Source: Polytrichum commune
Taxonomy: Eukaryota > Streptophyta > Polytrichopsida > Polytrichales > Polytrichaceae
Direction of reading: 5' to 3'
Length of the DNA stretch: 64,000 bases
Assembly: GCA_950295325.1 (NCBI GenBank)
Contig: OX485807.1
Coordinates: 47,648,440 to 47,712,439 of the forward strand
Under the pieces are notes generated by a model, which did not search any database, had not been told where the DNA came from, and saw only the letters and a program-made list of their open reading frames with translations. Both the position numbers and the translations under genes were made by a program. Below, piece by piece: positions 1 to 9,603 of this stretch (position 1 is its first letter; every line of letters begins with the position of its first letter).

Positions 1-816
1 AAAATGCTCCGAGACGAGGAGCAGCGTGTGCGACTGCAGAGGGCTGCCGCCGAGGAACCCTCTGTCCGCAACGAAGTCGCGGAGTTGAGGGCTCTCCTGT
101 TGGAGCAGGAGCGGCAAAGGGCGATGTCCCAAACTCCGTCCCAAGCGGACCTCATCACGCAAGTGATCCAGGGCATGCTGGCGCAGGGATTGGTGATGGC
201 TCCCCCGAGTTCATTCCCGCACTTGCCCGCAGGCTTCCCTCCACAGGATATCCGCCCGCGGCCGGCGTTGGAGCATTCCTTCAGCTTCGCGGATTTGCTG
301 CAGCCGCACGCCCGTCCTTACGCGCCTGTGCAGCAGGTGGATGATCCAAACCTTTGGCGCGTCCCCGGAGCGTCCAGCTCGTTGGCACCCCCCCCCCCGC
401 TCCGGCCTCCCATCCTCTTGCCCCCACACCACCAGCGGGACGACCCCCACATGTTTGGGTCGTCCGACCCAAACAGTGCCGACGTTGCAGCGTCGCAGAG
501 CGACCCTCGCCAAGCAGCAGGGTTTGGGTCGGCCGACCCAAACCCCGTCCCCCATCAGACCCCGGTCGACGAGCCTATGCTAGATGTTGAAGGCCCGCAA
601 GGGCCTGGTGATACCTCTACTCCTAACCCAGTCGATGAACCAATGCATGATGCGCATGCGGAGGTTGGGTTGGGACAAAGGCCTGACAGTCAGCCTTTGC
701 AGGAGCAGGTTGCGGCTGACGGCGTCGTCGGAGGCGGCGGTGACAGAGGTGGGGCAGCGCACGCGATGCCGGCATCAACGTCGTCAAGGCACGACCAAGG
801 CGAGGTAATGCACTGA
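1..816 (+). CDS. 3'-terminal exon of ParB/methyltransferase-like cargo gene, copy X (5' end outside window)
   Basis: This frame is open from the left edge to a TGA at 816 and is the plus-strand counterpart of the exon at 28125-29621, which shares the MRRDEEQRVRLQ-type coiled-coil segment and the final SSRHDQGEV residues. The visible part has a charged, probably coiled-coil stretch (about residues 1-45), a long Pro-rich low-complexity region (about 60-145) and an acidic Gly/Pro-rich tail. Two 20-bp dyads fall inside the frame and are read as FGSSDPN and FGSADPN; the other copy reads FGSTDPN and FGSGDPN at the same places. No catalytic domain lies in this part. The domains recognised in the longer copy are upstream and outside the window. 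Function is inferred only from that copy. Confidence 0.6.
   Translation, partial: KMLRDEEQRVRLQRAAAEEPSVRNEVAELRALLLEQERQRAMSQTPSQADLITQVIQGMLAQGLVMAPPSSFPHLPAGFPPQDIRPRPALEHSFSFADLLQPHARPYAPVQQVDDPNLWRVPGASSSLAPPPPLRPPILLPPHHQRDDPHMFGSSDPNSADVAASQSDPRQAAGFGSADPNPVPHQTPVDEPMLDVEGPQGPGDTSTPNPVDEPMHDAHAEVGLGQRPDSQPLQEQVAADGVVGGGGDRGGAAHAMPASTSSRHDQGEVMH
454..542. repeat. Two exonic copies of the 20-bp dyad
   Basis: TTTGGGTCG-TC-CGACCCAAA lies at 454-473 and TTTGGGTCG-GC-CGACCCAAA at 523-542. The 9-bp arms are perfect. Only the central dinucleotide differs, both between the two sites and from the homologous sites at 28486-28505 and 28417-28436. Confidence 0.9.
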
Positions 817-1307
817 CCCCACTCAGTTTGGGTCGGCCGACCCAAACTTCCTGGGTCTTTGACTTCTTGCCTTGGTCGTGTCCCCTAGCTAGGACGAACT
901 TAGGCCCCCCCCCGGCACTCGCGCCCTTCGTCACCCCCAGCGACCATTCGTTCGTCCACCTACCCCCGGCTTTGCAACGAAGTCTTCATCACGGCGGCCC
1001 GTCTCTTCAATTTTTTCTAGATGTAGAAGTAGGCTAGTTTGAACGCATCGTTCAACGCGGCTCCCCCAATCAAGATGTACATAGAGCATTGTATATAATA
1101 TAATCACCATTTTTGACTCCTATATACTTGTATATTGTGTTTGAATGTATTTTGTATGCTCTTGTATCCCTTGTATCCCTTGTTGCACCCCCTCCAAAAT
1201 GAATCAAATGCTTTTGTGTTTGCACCGAGAACGCTCGTTTCCTTAATGCTTCGTTTGGACATAGCATGACATAAGTCGCCCCCGTTTTCTCTTGCTCGTA
1301 TCCGCAG
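817..1307 (+). other. Spacer between cargo genes 1 and 2, with one dyad and a putative leader intron end
   Basis: A further perfect dyad (TTTGGGTCG-GC-CGACCCAAA) sits at 827-846, just after the stop of the first cargo gene; its homologue is at 28094-28113. The rest is non-coding. It ends in a pyrimidine-rich tract and a CAG at 1305-1307, which I take as the acceptor of the next gene because the downstream frame opens there in both copies. No start codon of the HAD gene could be fixed. Confidence 0.5.
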
Positions 1308-2120
1308 GGCTCGGAGCATAGCGTAGCGGCTCCCCGACGCTCTTCCCCAAGGAGCGGAGAGGGCAGCGCGGCGGCGCCCCCGGTTTTACCCGCCCCGCCC
1401 CCGCTGCCGAAGAAACGATTCCTGGTGTTAGACCTGAACGGGGTCCTCGTCCAATGCGTTCATTGCCCTAAGACCCCCACGGTGCCCTTTTGCAAGCCCG
1501 AGGACGCTAATTACGACGGGCCGCCCACGTTCATAAAGAGCAAACTAGTTCACCTCCGCCCGTGGCTTCGGACCTTCCTCCAGATCGCCCAACAACGATG
1601 GTGGGTGGTCGTGTGGAGCTCCATGACGGCCGAGAACACCAATGCGGTCGTGGAGTTCATCTTCAAGGGCATCGAGCCCCCCTGCATGGTCCTAGCACAG
1701 GAAGCCTGTAGAATATTGTACACACAGGACGGCAAAGTCATCAAAAAACCAAACAACCCCGCTTCCCCCCAATACCTCAAGGTCTTGAAGCCCATTTTTT
1801 GGGACCAGCGACCGTCCTTGATAGGCGTCCCCTACGACGTCCGCCCCACCCGCGAGAACACGCTCATGGTGGACGACAGCGCCGCAAAGAACATGTTGAA
1901 CCCGACGGCCAACTTCATAGTGTGCCCTATGTGGACGGTCGAGAAGGTCCAGGACCGATTTTTGTTAGACCTTAGTAAATACCTCCAGGCGCTCTGGGGA
2001 AGCGGACTTCCCGTAAACAATTTTGTTAGGAATAATCCCATAGGCGAGAGATACTTAGATCCACGAGACCATTTGTACAGAGAGTTGTTATCTCACGCGA
2101 AATTTAACAAGCTCATTTGA
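1308..2120 (+). CDS. FCP1/NLI-interacting-factor-like HAD phosphatase family protein (cargo gene 2, copy X)
   Basis: The exon reads 270 residues from the acceptor at 1307 to TGA at 2120. After a Pro/Ala-rich N-terminus comes the HAD motif I region FLVLDLNGVLV (about residue 39), then VVVWSSMTAEN, which fits motif II, and MVDDSAAKNMLNP (about residue 188), which fits the C-terminal acidic motif of FCP1-like phosphatases. The family uses D-x-D. Here the second Asp is Asn (DLN), which should weaken classical phosphatase chemistry; from memory, a DLNG form is common in plant relatives of this family. The C-terminus extends about 60 residues past motif III. The gene looks like a captured host gene carried by the transposon. 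This copy is open, whereas its partner at 26832-27643 has a 1-nt loss. The true start lies in an unseen 5' exon. A substrate cannot be inferred. Confidence 0.75.
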   Translation, partial: GSEHSVAAPRRSSPRSGEGSAAAPPVLPAPPPLPKKRFLVLDLNGVLVQCVHCPKTPTVPFCKPEDANYDGPPTFIKSKLVHLRPWLRTFLQIAQQRWWVVVWSSMTAENTNAVVEFIFKGIEPPCMVLAQEACRILYTQDGKVIKKPNNPASPQYLKVLKPIFWDQRPSLIGVPYDVRPTRENTLMVDDSAAKNMLNPTANFIVCPMWTVEKVQDRFLLDLSKYLQALWGSGLPVNNFVRNNPIGERYLDPRDHLYRELLSHAKFNKLI

Positions 2121-2263
2121 GACAGTACGTGTGTTTGTATGTGTGTGTGTGTATATGCGCCTACCCATTTTGTGTAATTTACGCTTCATATGTATCTTGA
2201 TTTTCACGCGCTCTATCTCCCCCCTTTTCCTTGGGTTTTGTTTTGTTCCAATTTTGGCTCCAG

Positions 2264-3039
2264 CGTTTGGAGCCCTCGATTGACGTCGTCAGCGAGTCAG
2301 ACTTGGGGAGCTTCTTCTACGAGACCGTTTACGACGCCGCGTCAACCATCGACTACTCCAAGGAGCCTCTTGACGCCGGCGTCGTCGATAGCCCCCCACC
2401 CAAGCAAATCTTCCGGCGATCTGCGTCCCCGTCACCGCTCAAAGGCATAAATCGCAAATGCGTCCGGACATCCCCCTCTCGGCCCGGCGGCAGTAGTACA
2501 CCTCAACGGCGGCTGCGGATGGACGCTCGGCCTACGAAGAGTGGAACCCTTCCTATTCCTTTGCGGGATGCCTTGCCCCTCCTCGCCAACTCCGACGGGA
2601 ACGCCCCCGGTGACAAGGTGAACCCCCCCCCACCCCCCCAAAAAAAACATGGTTATCCGCGCATTACAATCATTTTGCACTTAAAAAATGAATGTGTGAC
2701 ACGTTTGGGTCTTCCTCCCTAAACTAACACATGTGTTCTTGCGTTGACGCGTTGCAGGTTGCTCCCACCCGTAAACCTATGCGGTCTAGTGCGTCCATCG
2801 AGTTGGAGCGTTTCTACTCCATGACCAGAAATGCAAGACAGTCCACTTCATCGTATTCGAATTCTTCGTCGTATAATTCGGGCGGCCGACGGAATACAAA
2901 ATGTGTTATTGATGGCGTTCACCCCAAGAATGGCTATAGTCGCGGGGCGGAGATTTTCAGGAATGTTGAAGCAATGCGAGCAAAAGAAGCTGCAGCAAAA
3001 GAAAAAGAGGCAAAAGAAAAAAAAAGCAAAAGAAAATGA
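2264..3039 (+). CDS. Small Ser/Lys-rich protein, two exons (cargo gene 3, copy X)
   Basis: I do not recognise this gene. Exon A (2264-2617) follows a CAG acceptor and starts RLEPSIDVVSESDLG. A GT donor follows AAG at 2617, and exon B (2758-3039) follows the acceptor TTGCAG. Both junctions are phase 0 and conserved in the other copy at 25924-26720, which supports real splicing. The protein has an acidic N-terminal part, a Ser/Arg/Pro-rich middle (SPSRPGGSSTPQRR) and a Lys/Glu C-terminus built of AKEKE units, ending KSKRK. No membrane segment or catalytic motif is seen. The first exon was not found: it may be a short one within 2121-2263, or this may be a 3' extension of the HAD gene made by alternative splicing. 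The Lys-rich tail would suit nuclear localisation, which is inference only. Confidence 0.5.
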
Positions 3040-3600
3040 AGCAAAAGAAAAAGAGGTAGTATCCGAGGCTAGATAGGCCATAGTAGGCGTAGGGTTTTGG
3101 GCCATAGGCAAGAACATTTTGGGTCGCACTATCCAATGCATGTGTGGTGTTAGCATGATATGCATTTTACATGCCACACTTTGTATGTTTTTTTTTGCAA
3201 TAATACAAGTTAGACATGATTTCCCCTTCCATATGGTCTAAGGTTTGGATTGCCCTACCTAAACCATCACAAATATGAGTTTGGAATATTTTGTATGCAA
3301 TATTATATTGGTTAACATATTAACCCTTCAATAAGATCTATGGTTTGGATTGCCCTACCTAAACCATATTCATACAAGCTCTAATATTTTGTGTGCAATA
3401 ATATGAATGTTTTAAGGTTTCCCCTTAAATGTGGTCTAAGATTTGGATTGCCCACCCTAAACCATCACAAATATGAGTTATTTATGGGGTTCTTGGTCTA
3501 AACACCTGCTTCAAAGTGTTCGCATCTTACAACTTTCTCCAATATGTGTTCCATTTATCCTTGTTCTTATTTATGTGAATGTCTCAAAATGCCCAAAAAG
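3040..3600. other. Cargo-arm subterminal region of copy X, non-coding
   Basis: AT-rich and non-coding. It contains three spaced copies of a roughly 95-105 bp unit that includes a variant of the dyad (see 3242-3463), followed by two GTCTCAA-type motifs that run into the terminus. It is collinear in inverse with 25377-25920. Confidence 0.6.
3242..3463. repeat. Subterminal tandem units carrying a diverged dyad
   Basis: GGTTTGGATTGCCCTACC followed by TAAACC occurs at 3242-3265 and 3342-3365, and a shorter form at 3441-3463. Aligned in the reverse direction with the 24-bp form of the dyad (GGTTTGGGT...CCCAAACC), about 19 of 24 positions agree by eye. Confidence 0.65.
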
Positions 3601-3622
3601 TCTCAATTTAACGAATATAGTG
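3597..3622. repeat. Terminal inverted repeat ending TAGTG, cargo-arm end of copy X
   Basis: AAAGTCTCAATTTAACGAATATAGTG is the inverse of the left end of the complete element at 25351. The element ends at 3622; the next bases are CTA. It marks the outer end of an inverted element whose other arm lies left of the window. Confidence 0.8.
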
Positions 3623-3625
3623 CTA

Positions 3626-4569
3626 CTTTAGGGAATCACATAGTCGCCAATAAACCATGGTTCATGATGTATTTAATATATGGAATGTGATGCAAAAGTA
3701 AATAAGAGAAGCACAACATCAAATGAAGCCATTCACGCAATCATGTTCTTATTCATTGTTCCCTCCACATGTATTGGATAATGGAGAAAGATATAACAGA
3801 TATTGTTTGCATAATATGAAGAAGAGTCTAATAGGAAGGTTATAGTAAATACAATCTTGATCATGTTAATATGTTATTTGGGACGTTTAAACATGATATA
3901 CTAATTGGTTTTGTATTTTTTCAATATGTATTTCATGTTGTGGATGTTATAAGGGTTTAGGGTCCAACTTTGGATGTTTTGGTCACACACATTAGTAAAC
4001 TTGAAGTGAACTTGAGGATGGATTGAAATAACATTAAAAGATTGAACCAAAAAGCGACATTGCTAGTTAGTATCCCCTTAACAACGTCCACATACGTTTA
4101 TCATTGCCACACTTCCATGCGAGATAATAGAGCAATGTTCTAGGGTTTAGGGTTTAGGGGAGACAAATAAATAATTTTATTCATCATGACAATGGCCTCA
4201 AGCCTTGGAAACTCTCTCATAATTGCAGCCTCCAAATGGCCCCAACCCCACCTAAATAGGTTTGCACTTGACAGCATTGAATGGAGTTGTGGTTGGGTAT
4301 ACATATTAGTTAAAATATACCGTCGTGACACTTGAAAAAATTAATGTGGCCGCCACCCTTCCTCCCAATGTCGTATGTCATATACACACAAAACCAAAAA
4401 AAGATTAAATATCATAGACTAAGACATATGACGGCTGGGGTATGAGAGGGGCATTGAAAGATGCGCATTTTCTACAATAAACAGAAAACGGGGAATTCTG
4501 TCAGGAGGTTTGAAATAACAAGGCGGGAAAGGCATCCAATGAGGAAGTCGGGCAAGTGGAGGTGGATAG
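3626..4569. other. AT-rich region upstream of the transposase promoter, copy Y
   Basis: No supported gene. It contains a short telomere-like run at 4140-4160. It matches the second of two tandem blocks in the complete element (35772 onward); copy Y has only one block. Confidence 0.5.
4140..4160. repeat. Interstitial telomere-type repeat
   Basis: About 2.5 units of TTTAGGG, conserved at the same place in the complete element (about 36282-36302). Too short to be a telomere. Confidence 0.6.
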
Positions 4570-4575
4570 TATAAA
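4570..4575 (+). promoter_or_regulatory. TATA box of transposase gene, copy Y
   Basis: TATAAA followed by a GC-rich stretch, with a pyrimidine-rich start region about 30-50 bp downstream. It is conserved at 36712-36717. The first coding ATG is 1.4 kb away, so a leader exon and intron are inferred, with a TGTAG acceptor at 5995-5999. Confidence 0.55.
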
Positions 4576-4833
4576 GGGGCGCACCCCCCAAAAGTTGGTT
4601 CTTTTTTGCTCTTCTCCCACTCCTGAATTCGTAGAGAGAACTCTTAGTCGGAGTTGTACTTCGAGGTTCGTTCACGCTGCTGTTCATGAGGACCTATCCA
4701 CAGCATGCAAGTCCGCAGTGAACTTTGCAATGAGTTGAAATTCCACACACCTCTCAATATCCGCCGCATTATATGCCGTATTATACGTCGGTCGACAGTA
4801 GTGTTGGCGGGTTCCAGTCTGACCCTTGTGAGG

Positions 4834-5806
4834 TTTGGGTCGGTCGACCCAAACCCCTTCACTAGTGTTGGGGGGGGGGGTCTAGTCTGACCCTGATGGG
4901 GTTTGGGTCGGTCGACCCAAACCCCTCCACTAGTGAGGGCGGGTTCTAGTCTCACCGTTGTGAGGTTTGGGTCGGTCGACCCAAACCCCTTCACTAGTGT
5001 TGGGGGCGGGGGTCTAGTCTGACCCTTGTGAGGTTTGGGTCGGTCGACCCAAACCCCTTCACTAGTGTTGGGGGGGGGGGGTCTAGTCTGACCCTTGTGA
5101 GGTTTGGGTCGGTCGACCCAAATCCCTACCCCACTGTGGGCGTTTATCGTAAAACCTTTCAGAAGGTTTGGGTCGGTCAACCCAAACTTTTTCGCACATC
5201 GTGAACGAATTGTTAATGGCCCTTACCCAATGCACTCAGAAGGTTTGGACGGACATAGTAGTAACCTTATCCCATCATATGTAATGTTTGGGTCGAGCGA
5301 CCCAAACCTCATCCCAGTGTGGGTGGATTTACACCTGTGAAAGTTTGGGTCGACCGACCCAAACCCCTTCCCAGTGTGGGTGGACTTACCCTGTGAAAGT
5401 TTGGGTCGACCGACCCAAACCCCTATCCAGTGTGGGTGGATTTACCCCGTCAAAGTTTGGGTCGGTCGACCCAAACCCCTTCCCAGTGTGGGTGGACTTA
5501 CCCTGTGAAAGTTTAGGTCGACCGACCCAAACCCCTATCCAGTGTGGGTGGATTTACCCCGTCAAAGTTTGGGTCGGTCGACCCAAACCCCTTCCCCAGT
5601 TTCGGCGGTTGTAGTTGAAAAAGAGAAGGATTGGGTCGGTCGACCCAAACTTTTCCCCACAGCGTGATGGAATTCTAAATGGCCCTCAACCCATTGTTGT
5701 ACAAGGTTTGAGTCGGTCGACCGGAACCCGACCCTATCCCACGGGCAAGGTGTGCATGGCCCTCAATCCCTGGTGCCACAGGGTTTAGGTCGGCTGACCC
5801 AAACTC
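4834..5806. repeat. Array of about 13 dyads TTTGGGTCGNNCGACCCAAA plus degenerate copies, copy Y
   Basis: Sites start at 4834, 4902, 4966, 5034, 5103, 5167 (one arm mutated), 5287, 5344, 5400, 5456, 5512 (mutated), 5568 and 5630, then degenerate ones near 5707 and 5786. The first block has a 64-69 bp period with a linker holding CACTAGTG and a G-run of variable length. The second has a period of about 56 bp with a linker CCAGTGTGGGTGGA. Central dinucleotides are mostly GT or AC, and AG at 5287. The array lies between the TATA box and the start codon, probably within a leader intron. Confidence 0.9.
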
Positions 5807-6004
5807 CCACCCAAAATATTTTGTGGAACATTTTCTGGACTGGCGCACAGTATTGGGAGCTCACATTGCGTTTGTGTTGCAAATGTCTTGATCCTCAGTG
5901 ACCCCATTCATCGTGATGTTTTGCATTTTCCAATATTTGATTCTTTTGGACCCTTACGTTGTGTCCATGTTTGTTGAGGTTTCATGTGCATGTGTGTAGG
6001 CGCA

Positions 6005-8585
6005 ATGGAGGGAGTTGGTGGAAGAGGGGATTCCTTCTCTGAAGACATGGGCAGCACCCAATCTCCGTCTGGGGATGAGCTAGACATTGTCGGGGAGGAT
6101 AGTTTTGATGACAGTGCAGATGAAGGTCATTTGGGAAGTCCTTCGCCATCTGACCCTTTTTGCCCCATTGTGGAATGTGCGGGGCTTTCACGAGCTTCAT
6201 GGGTGAATTTGGATGTGGTACTTGTTAATGACAGTGGAGTTGCTGTGGCGGAGGGTATTTGTCGTAACACACATCCACAAGATTGCATTGATGAACACCC
6301 CTTTGGCACCGAGGACGTTGGAGTTGTTATATTAGAATCACTCGTACATTCGGAAGTCAATCCAACTCATAGGTTCTCGTTGCGAAGGTGGCCGTTGAGG
6401 AATGTGACAATTGAGGGGGTTAGCTTGCGCGACCATGAGCGACGACACGTCCAAATCCAACAGGAGCTCCAAGCAAACATTCGGCCACGCAAAGGCCTTC
6501 GGAAGTACGAAACATTGACACGTCCTACTCCGTCTGCAAATGAGTGTAAACGTCAAAGGTTGCTCTGTGAGGAGTCTATTAGAGAAGTTGCTACGAAGAA
6601 TTGTTGTGTACATCGTTGTTGCCAATTGTTCCCAAGAGATAAATTGAAGGCCATCCGTGAAGAAATGTGGCTTGGAGATTTCCGTCTAAGATCCACCAAA
6701 AAACTTGATGTCCATAGGGCGATACATGTGAACGGAGCGGGTCGCAAGGTCATCACCCTTGAGAGCATAGACGTGTGTTGTACGGCATGGTACACCATTC
6801 ACGGTGTGTCGAAAGCGGAATTTTATAGACAAGCCACGTATGCCAAGGAAGGCCGCCGTTCCCGTCACCATGGGAACACGGGCTTAAAGAAACCAAGAGA
6901 AACAACAAGACAAGCAACAGCCACTCTGGCAACCATCATTGTCCCCCTTGCCGATGCAATACCGCACAAAACACGCACACTCGCAACCGGTGAAAAGGTT
7001 GTGGAGAAGGTTCTTCCTACAGGCACGAAATGGAAAGACATATTGTTGGACGTAAACGCAGTTGGCGAGAAGGCCGGGTTGGACCCAATTTCGTTGTCGA
7101 AACTGAGTGCTATCAAAAAATCTCACTTTAGCGAATACATCACAAAAAGACGAGGCGACAAATTTGCCCGTTGTTCCAAATGCGAGAAGTTGAAACGCCT
7201 TCGAGATGCACACACGATGGGGACAGAGTCCTATGCCGCACATCAAATGAACTATTTCAAGCATGTGAACATGCAAGAGGCACACCGTAATGATTACTAC
7301 ACAAATAGAGCTTTGTCCATCTCCAGGCCTTTGGAAGTCCTTACAATCATCCATGACAAAATGGACCATGCCAAAACAGCCTCACCATGTTTTGCAAATC
7401 GAATCAAAGCCACGGACGGCCTTTTTAAGCTTCATGTATCGGTTACAGGTGATTTTGATAACAATTGCATTGCATTACCTAAACACAAATTTGTGCGTTT
7501 AGGTTTGTACTTGGGGCCATACATGTACACCATGTGAATTTTTTGGTGTTATAGTTGAATATTAAACCATTGGGTTGCCTTTGCAGGAATGATTGCACAT
7601 GGGCATGGAGATGTCAAGTATGCTCATTATGCTCTTGATTTGTATCCGGCGGATTCAAACCACACGATAGGGTCATTTGCAAAGCTTTTACGTGATTTGG
7701 AGAAACCGCCGTCCTATTCATCAAGATTGCTATTTGAAAACTCGGGATCAACACCTCTATATGAAGCGGTCTTGGATGGAAGAGATGTATGCGTGCACTC
7801 ATTGCCGGAGCCACCAAGTGAAGATGTGATTGCCAAGAATTTGCCCCCAACTCTGCGTGTCCAATTGGACAATTGTGCGAAGGACAATAAAAGTAGATAT
7901 GTTTTTGCATATTGGTCGTTGTTGGTTGCGAAAGGCATTTTCAAGGAGATTTTTGTGTCCTTTCTATTGGTAGGCCACACGCACGATGATATTGATGCGT
8001 CTTTTGGGCAGTGGAGCATGAAGTTGCACGAGGAGGATTTTCCAACAATCCCATTGTTGATGAAGTCGTACATGGATTTGGAGAACATTCCCGTCATCCC
8101 CCATATGATCGAGGAGGTTCCAGACTTCAAGGCATTTATAGAACCGTATATTCGAAGCGGAGCTCACCGATTGATCGGGCATACGAAGGCACAACAATTT
8201 CGGTTCTACGTGCGTGACGATGGTGTCCCCGCCATGCAATACAAGTTGTTGTGCACATCACAAGACTGGAGCCCGCCGGAGGGTCTCCTTGTATGGCGTG
8301 TTGATGGGGAAGGAAGGACGATGTTGCCTGACGGAGAGCCTAAGCCTTGCAAACCAATACCCATGAAGAATTTGGAGGACATTTATAAAGGCATATCAGG
8401 CTTCATACAATATTGGGAGAGTTTGAGGGTAGCGGATGTTGGTGGATCGTGTTGGCTTCGTTACGGAAGTTGGATACAATATTGGACACGTGTTCGTGGC
8501 GCTTTGGCAAACCTTCATGAAGATACACCCCTTACTTTAAGGCATGGGTTTTGGCCACAAACACGTGTCAATGTACAAGCTTCGG
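6005..8585 (+). pseudogene. DDE-like transposase (DUF7869-like), copy Y: exon 1 and first part of exon 2, disrupted by LTR element
   Basis: Exon 1 runs from ATG 6005 (GCGCAATGG, right after a TGTAG acceptor) to 7448. The intron is 7449-7586 (GTGATT...TTTGCAG, 138 bp) and exon 2 opens at 7587, restoring the frame as VTG-MIAHGHGD. Features match the intact copy at 38357-41425: an acidic N-terminus, a CxxC knuckle (ARCSKCEK), HDKMDHAKT, QLDNCAKDNKS and GHTHDDID. The frame stops being collinear at 8585, where a 6988-bp LTR element entered between codons of VQAS-EAS. The remainder is at 15579-16066. Without the insertion the frame would be open, so the loss is due to the insertion and recent. Only a few residues differ from the intact copy. 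Confidence 0.85.
7449..7586 (+). other. Transposase intron, copy Y
   Basis: GT-AG intron of 138 bp, phase 1, with a T-rich 3' end. The same intron of the same length is at 39801-39938. Without splicing, the frame would stop at 7537. Confidence 0.8.
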
Positions 8586-9561
8586 TGTCGCGCACCTCTC
8601 CATGAGGAGTGCCCGAAACACCATGGGCACAAGGGGGACCTCGGAGTGACACCCGGGACTTGTGGCGCCGTTGGTGAAAGGGCCCAAGTGATCCTAGTGT
8701 GGGTGAGGGCCCCGGGCGTTGGGAACGCCTCCCACCCACGGAGACTAGGATGCACAAGGGTAAGGCCATGAGCTATGCGTAGCTAATGGCGTGGTGATTC
8801 TAGAATGCTCAAGAACACCTGAATCGGAGGTGTGAGCAAGGAGTTATGGCCATTTGAGTGGGGCGCTGTCCCGGGACAGCGCCCTGGTGCAGCAGTGCCT
8901 GGGAGTGATTCCCGGGACTGCCAAGGTTCAAAGAGGCATAACGTCCTCATAACTTGCCCAAATGGGGCAAGTGAGGAGTCCATCGGCATCTACGTGAAGC
9001 GTAGATGAAGATGGAGTGGTTGGTTGCTAGCATCGGACATCATACAAGGAAGTTATGATGGTCTGAAGCTGCTAGAGGCTTCTTAGCCCAGCGGCTAAGG
9101 GAGAATGTCCACTTGGCCCCAACTCTTGGTGGAGAGACAAGAGGTTGGTTGACGGTGGGGTAGGGGCCCCGTGGAAAGTCCTAGAGGCTTATATGGGTGA
9201 GGTGGTGTGGCCTCACCCACCCGAGGCCGAACGGCACGGCCTCCATTGGCATTGGCCTAATGTGAGGCCATAGTTGCCTAGTATGGTTCGGGTTGTTGTA
9301 GTGTTGCTCCGGCAACGCGATGATCAACATAAGATTGGACTTCCATGGATGGAAGTCCACATCTAAGGATTGGTTACCGATTGAAGGGGTGAGTCCCGAA
9401 AGCAAAGTAGGAGGGTTGGTTCCCCTCCTATGAACTATAAGGTCCGGGGTGAGAGGAGCTAACCATTAGCATGGCGGTATGCGAAGGGTTAGCACTCGTA
9501 ACCTTTGCTAGGAAATGAAAATTGCCAAGATGGTCAAGGGGGACTAGCAAGGGTTGCGACA
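8586..9561 (+). repeat. 5' LTR of Gypsy-A1
   Basis: 976 bp, TG...CA. By eye it is identical to 14598-15573. It contains a 24-bp perfect palindrome at 8861-8884 centred on CCCGGG, present in all four LTRs of this family. Confidence 0.92.
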
Positions 9562-9563
9562 CT

Positions 9564-9582
9564 TGGTATCAGAGCAGGGTTC
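9564..9582 (+). promoter_or_regulatory. Primer binding site, initiator tRNA-Met
   Basis: TGGTATCAGAGCAGGGTTC begins 2 nt after the LTR. The first 12 nt are the complement of the 3' end of plant initiator tRNA-Met. The same site is at 17139 in the second element. Confidence 0.8.
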
Positions 9583-9603
9583 CAAGTTTTGAGCTCGCAC
9601 TTT

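Noticed and set aside
211-590. Several overlapping frames on both strands at 211-590 and across 4644-5614 and 37080-37940 that encode GRPTQT, DRPKP or FGSVDPN repeats
   Set aside because: They are frames of the dyad arrays or shadows of the cargo exon, with no start context or conservation as proteins. The dyad is open in most frames.
7497-7537. Transposase ending at 7537 as a separate protein followed by a second gene at 7589
   Set aside because: The 138-bp GT-AG intron restores the frame and the family motif VTG-MIAHGHGD across the junction in both copies.
8515-9405. Frames inside Gypsy-A LTRs (for example 8537-8769, 9181-9405)
   Set aside because: Identical in every LTR only because the LTRs are copies. 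GC-rich LTR sequence lacks stops by chance, and no domain is seen.
9564-9582. tRNA-Met-like sequence as a tRNA gene
   Set aside because: Only the 3'-end complement is present, directly after an LTR. It is a primer binding site.
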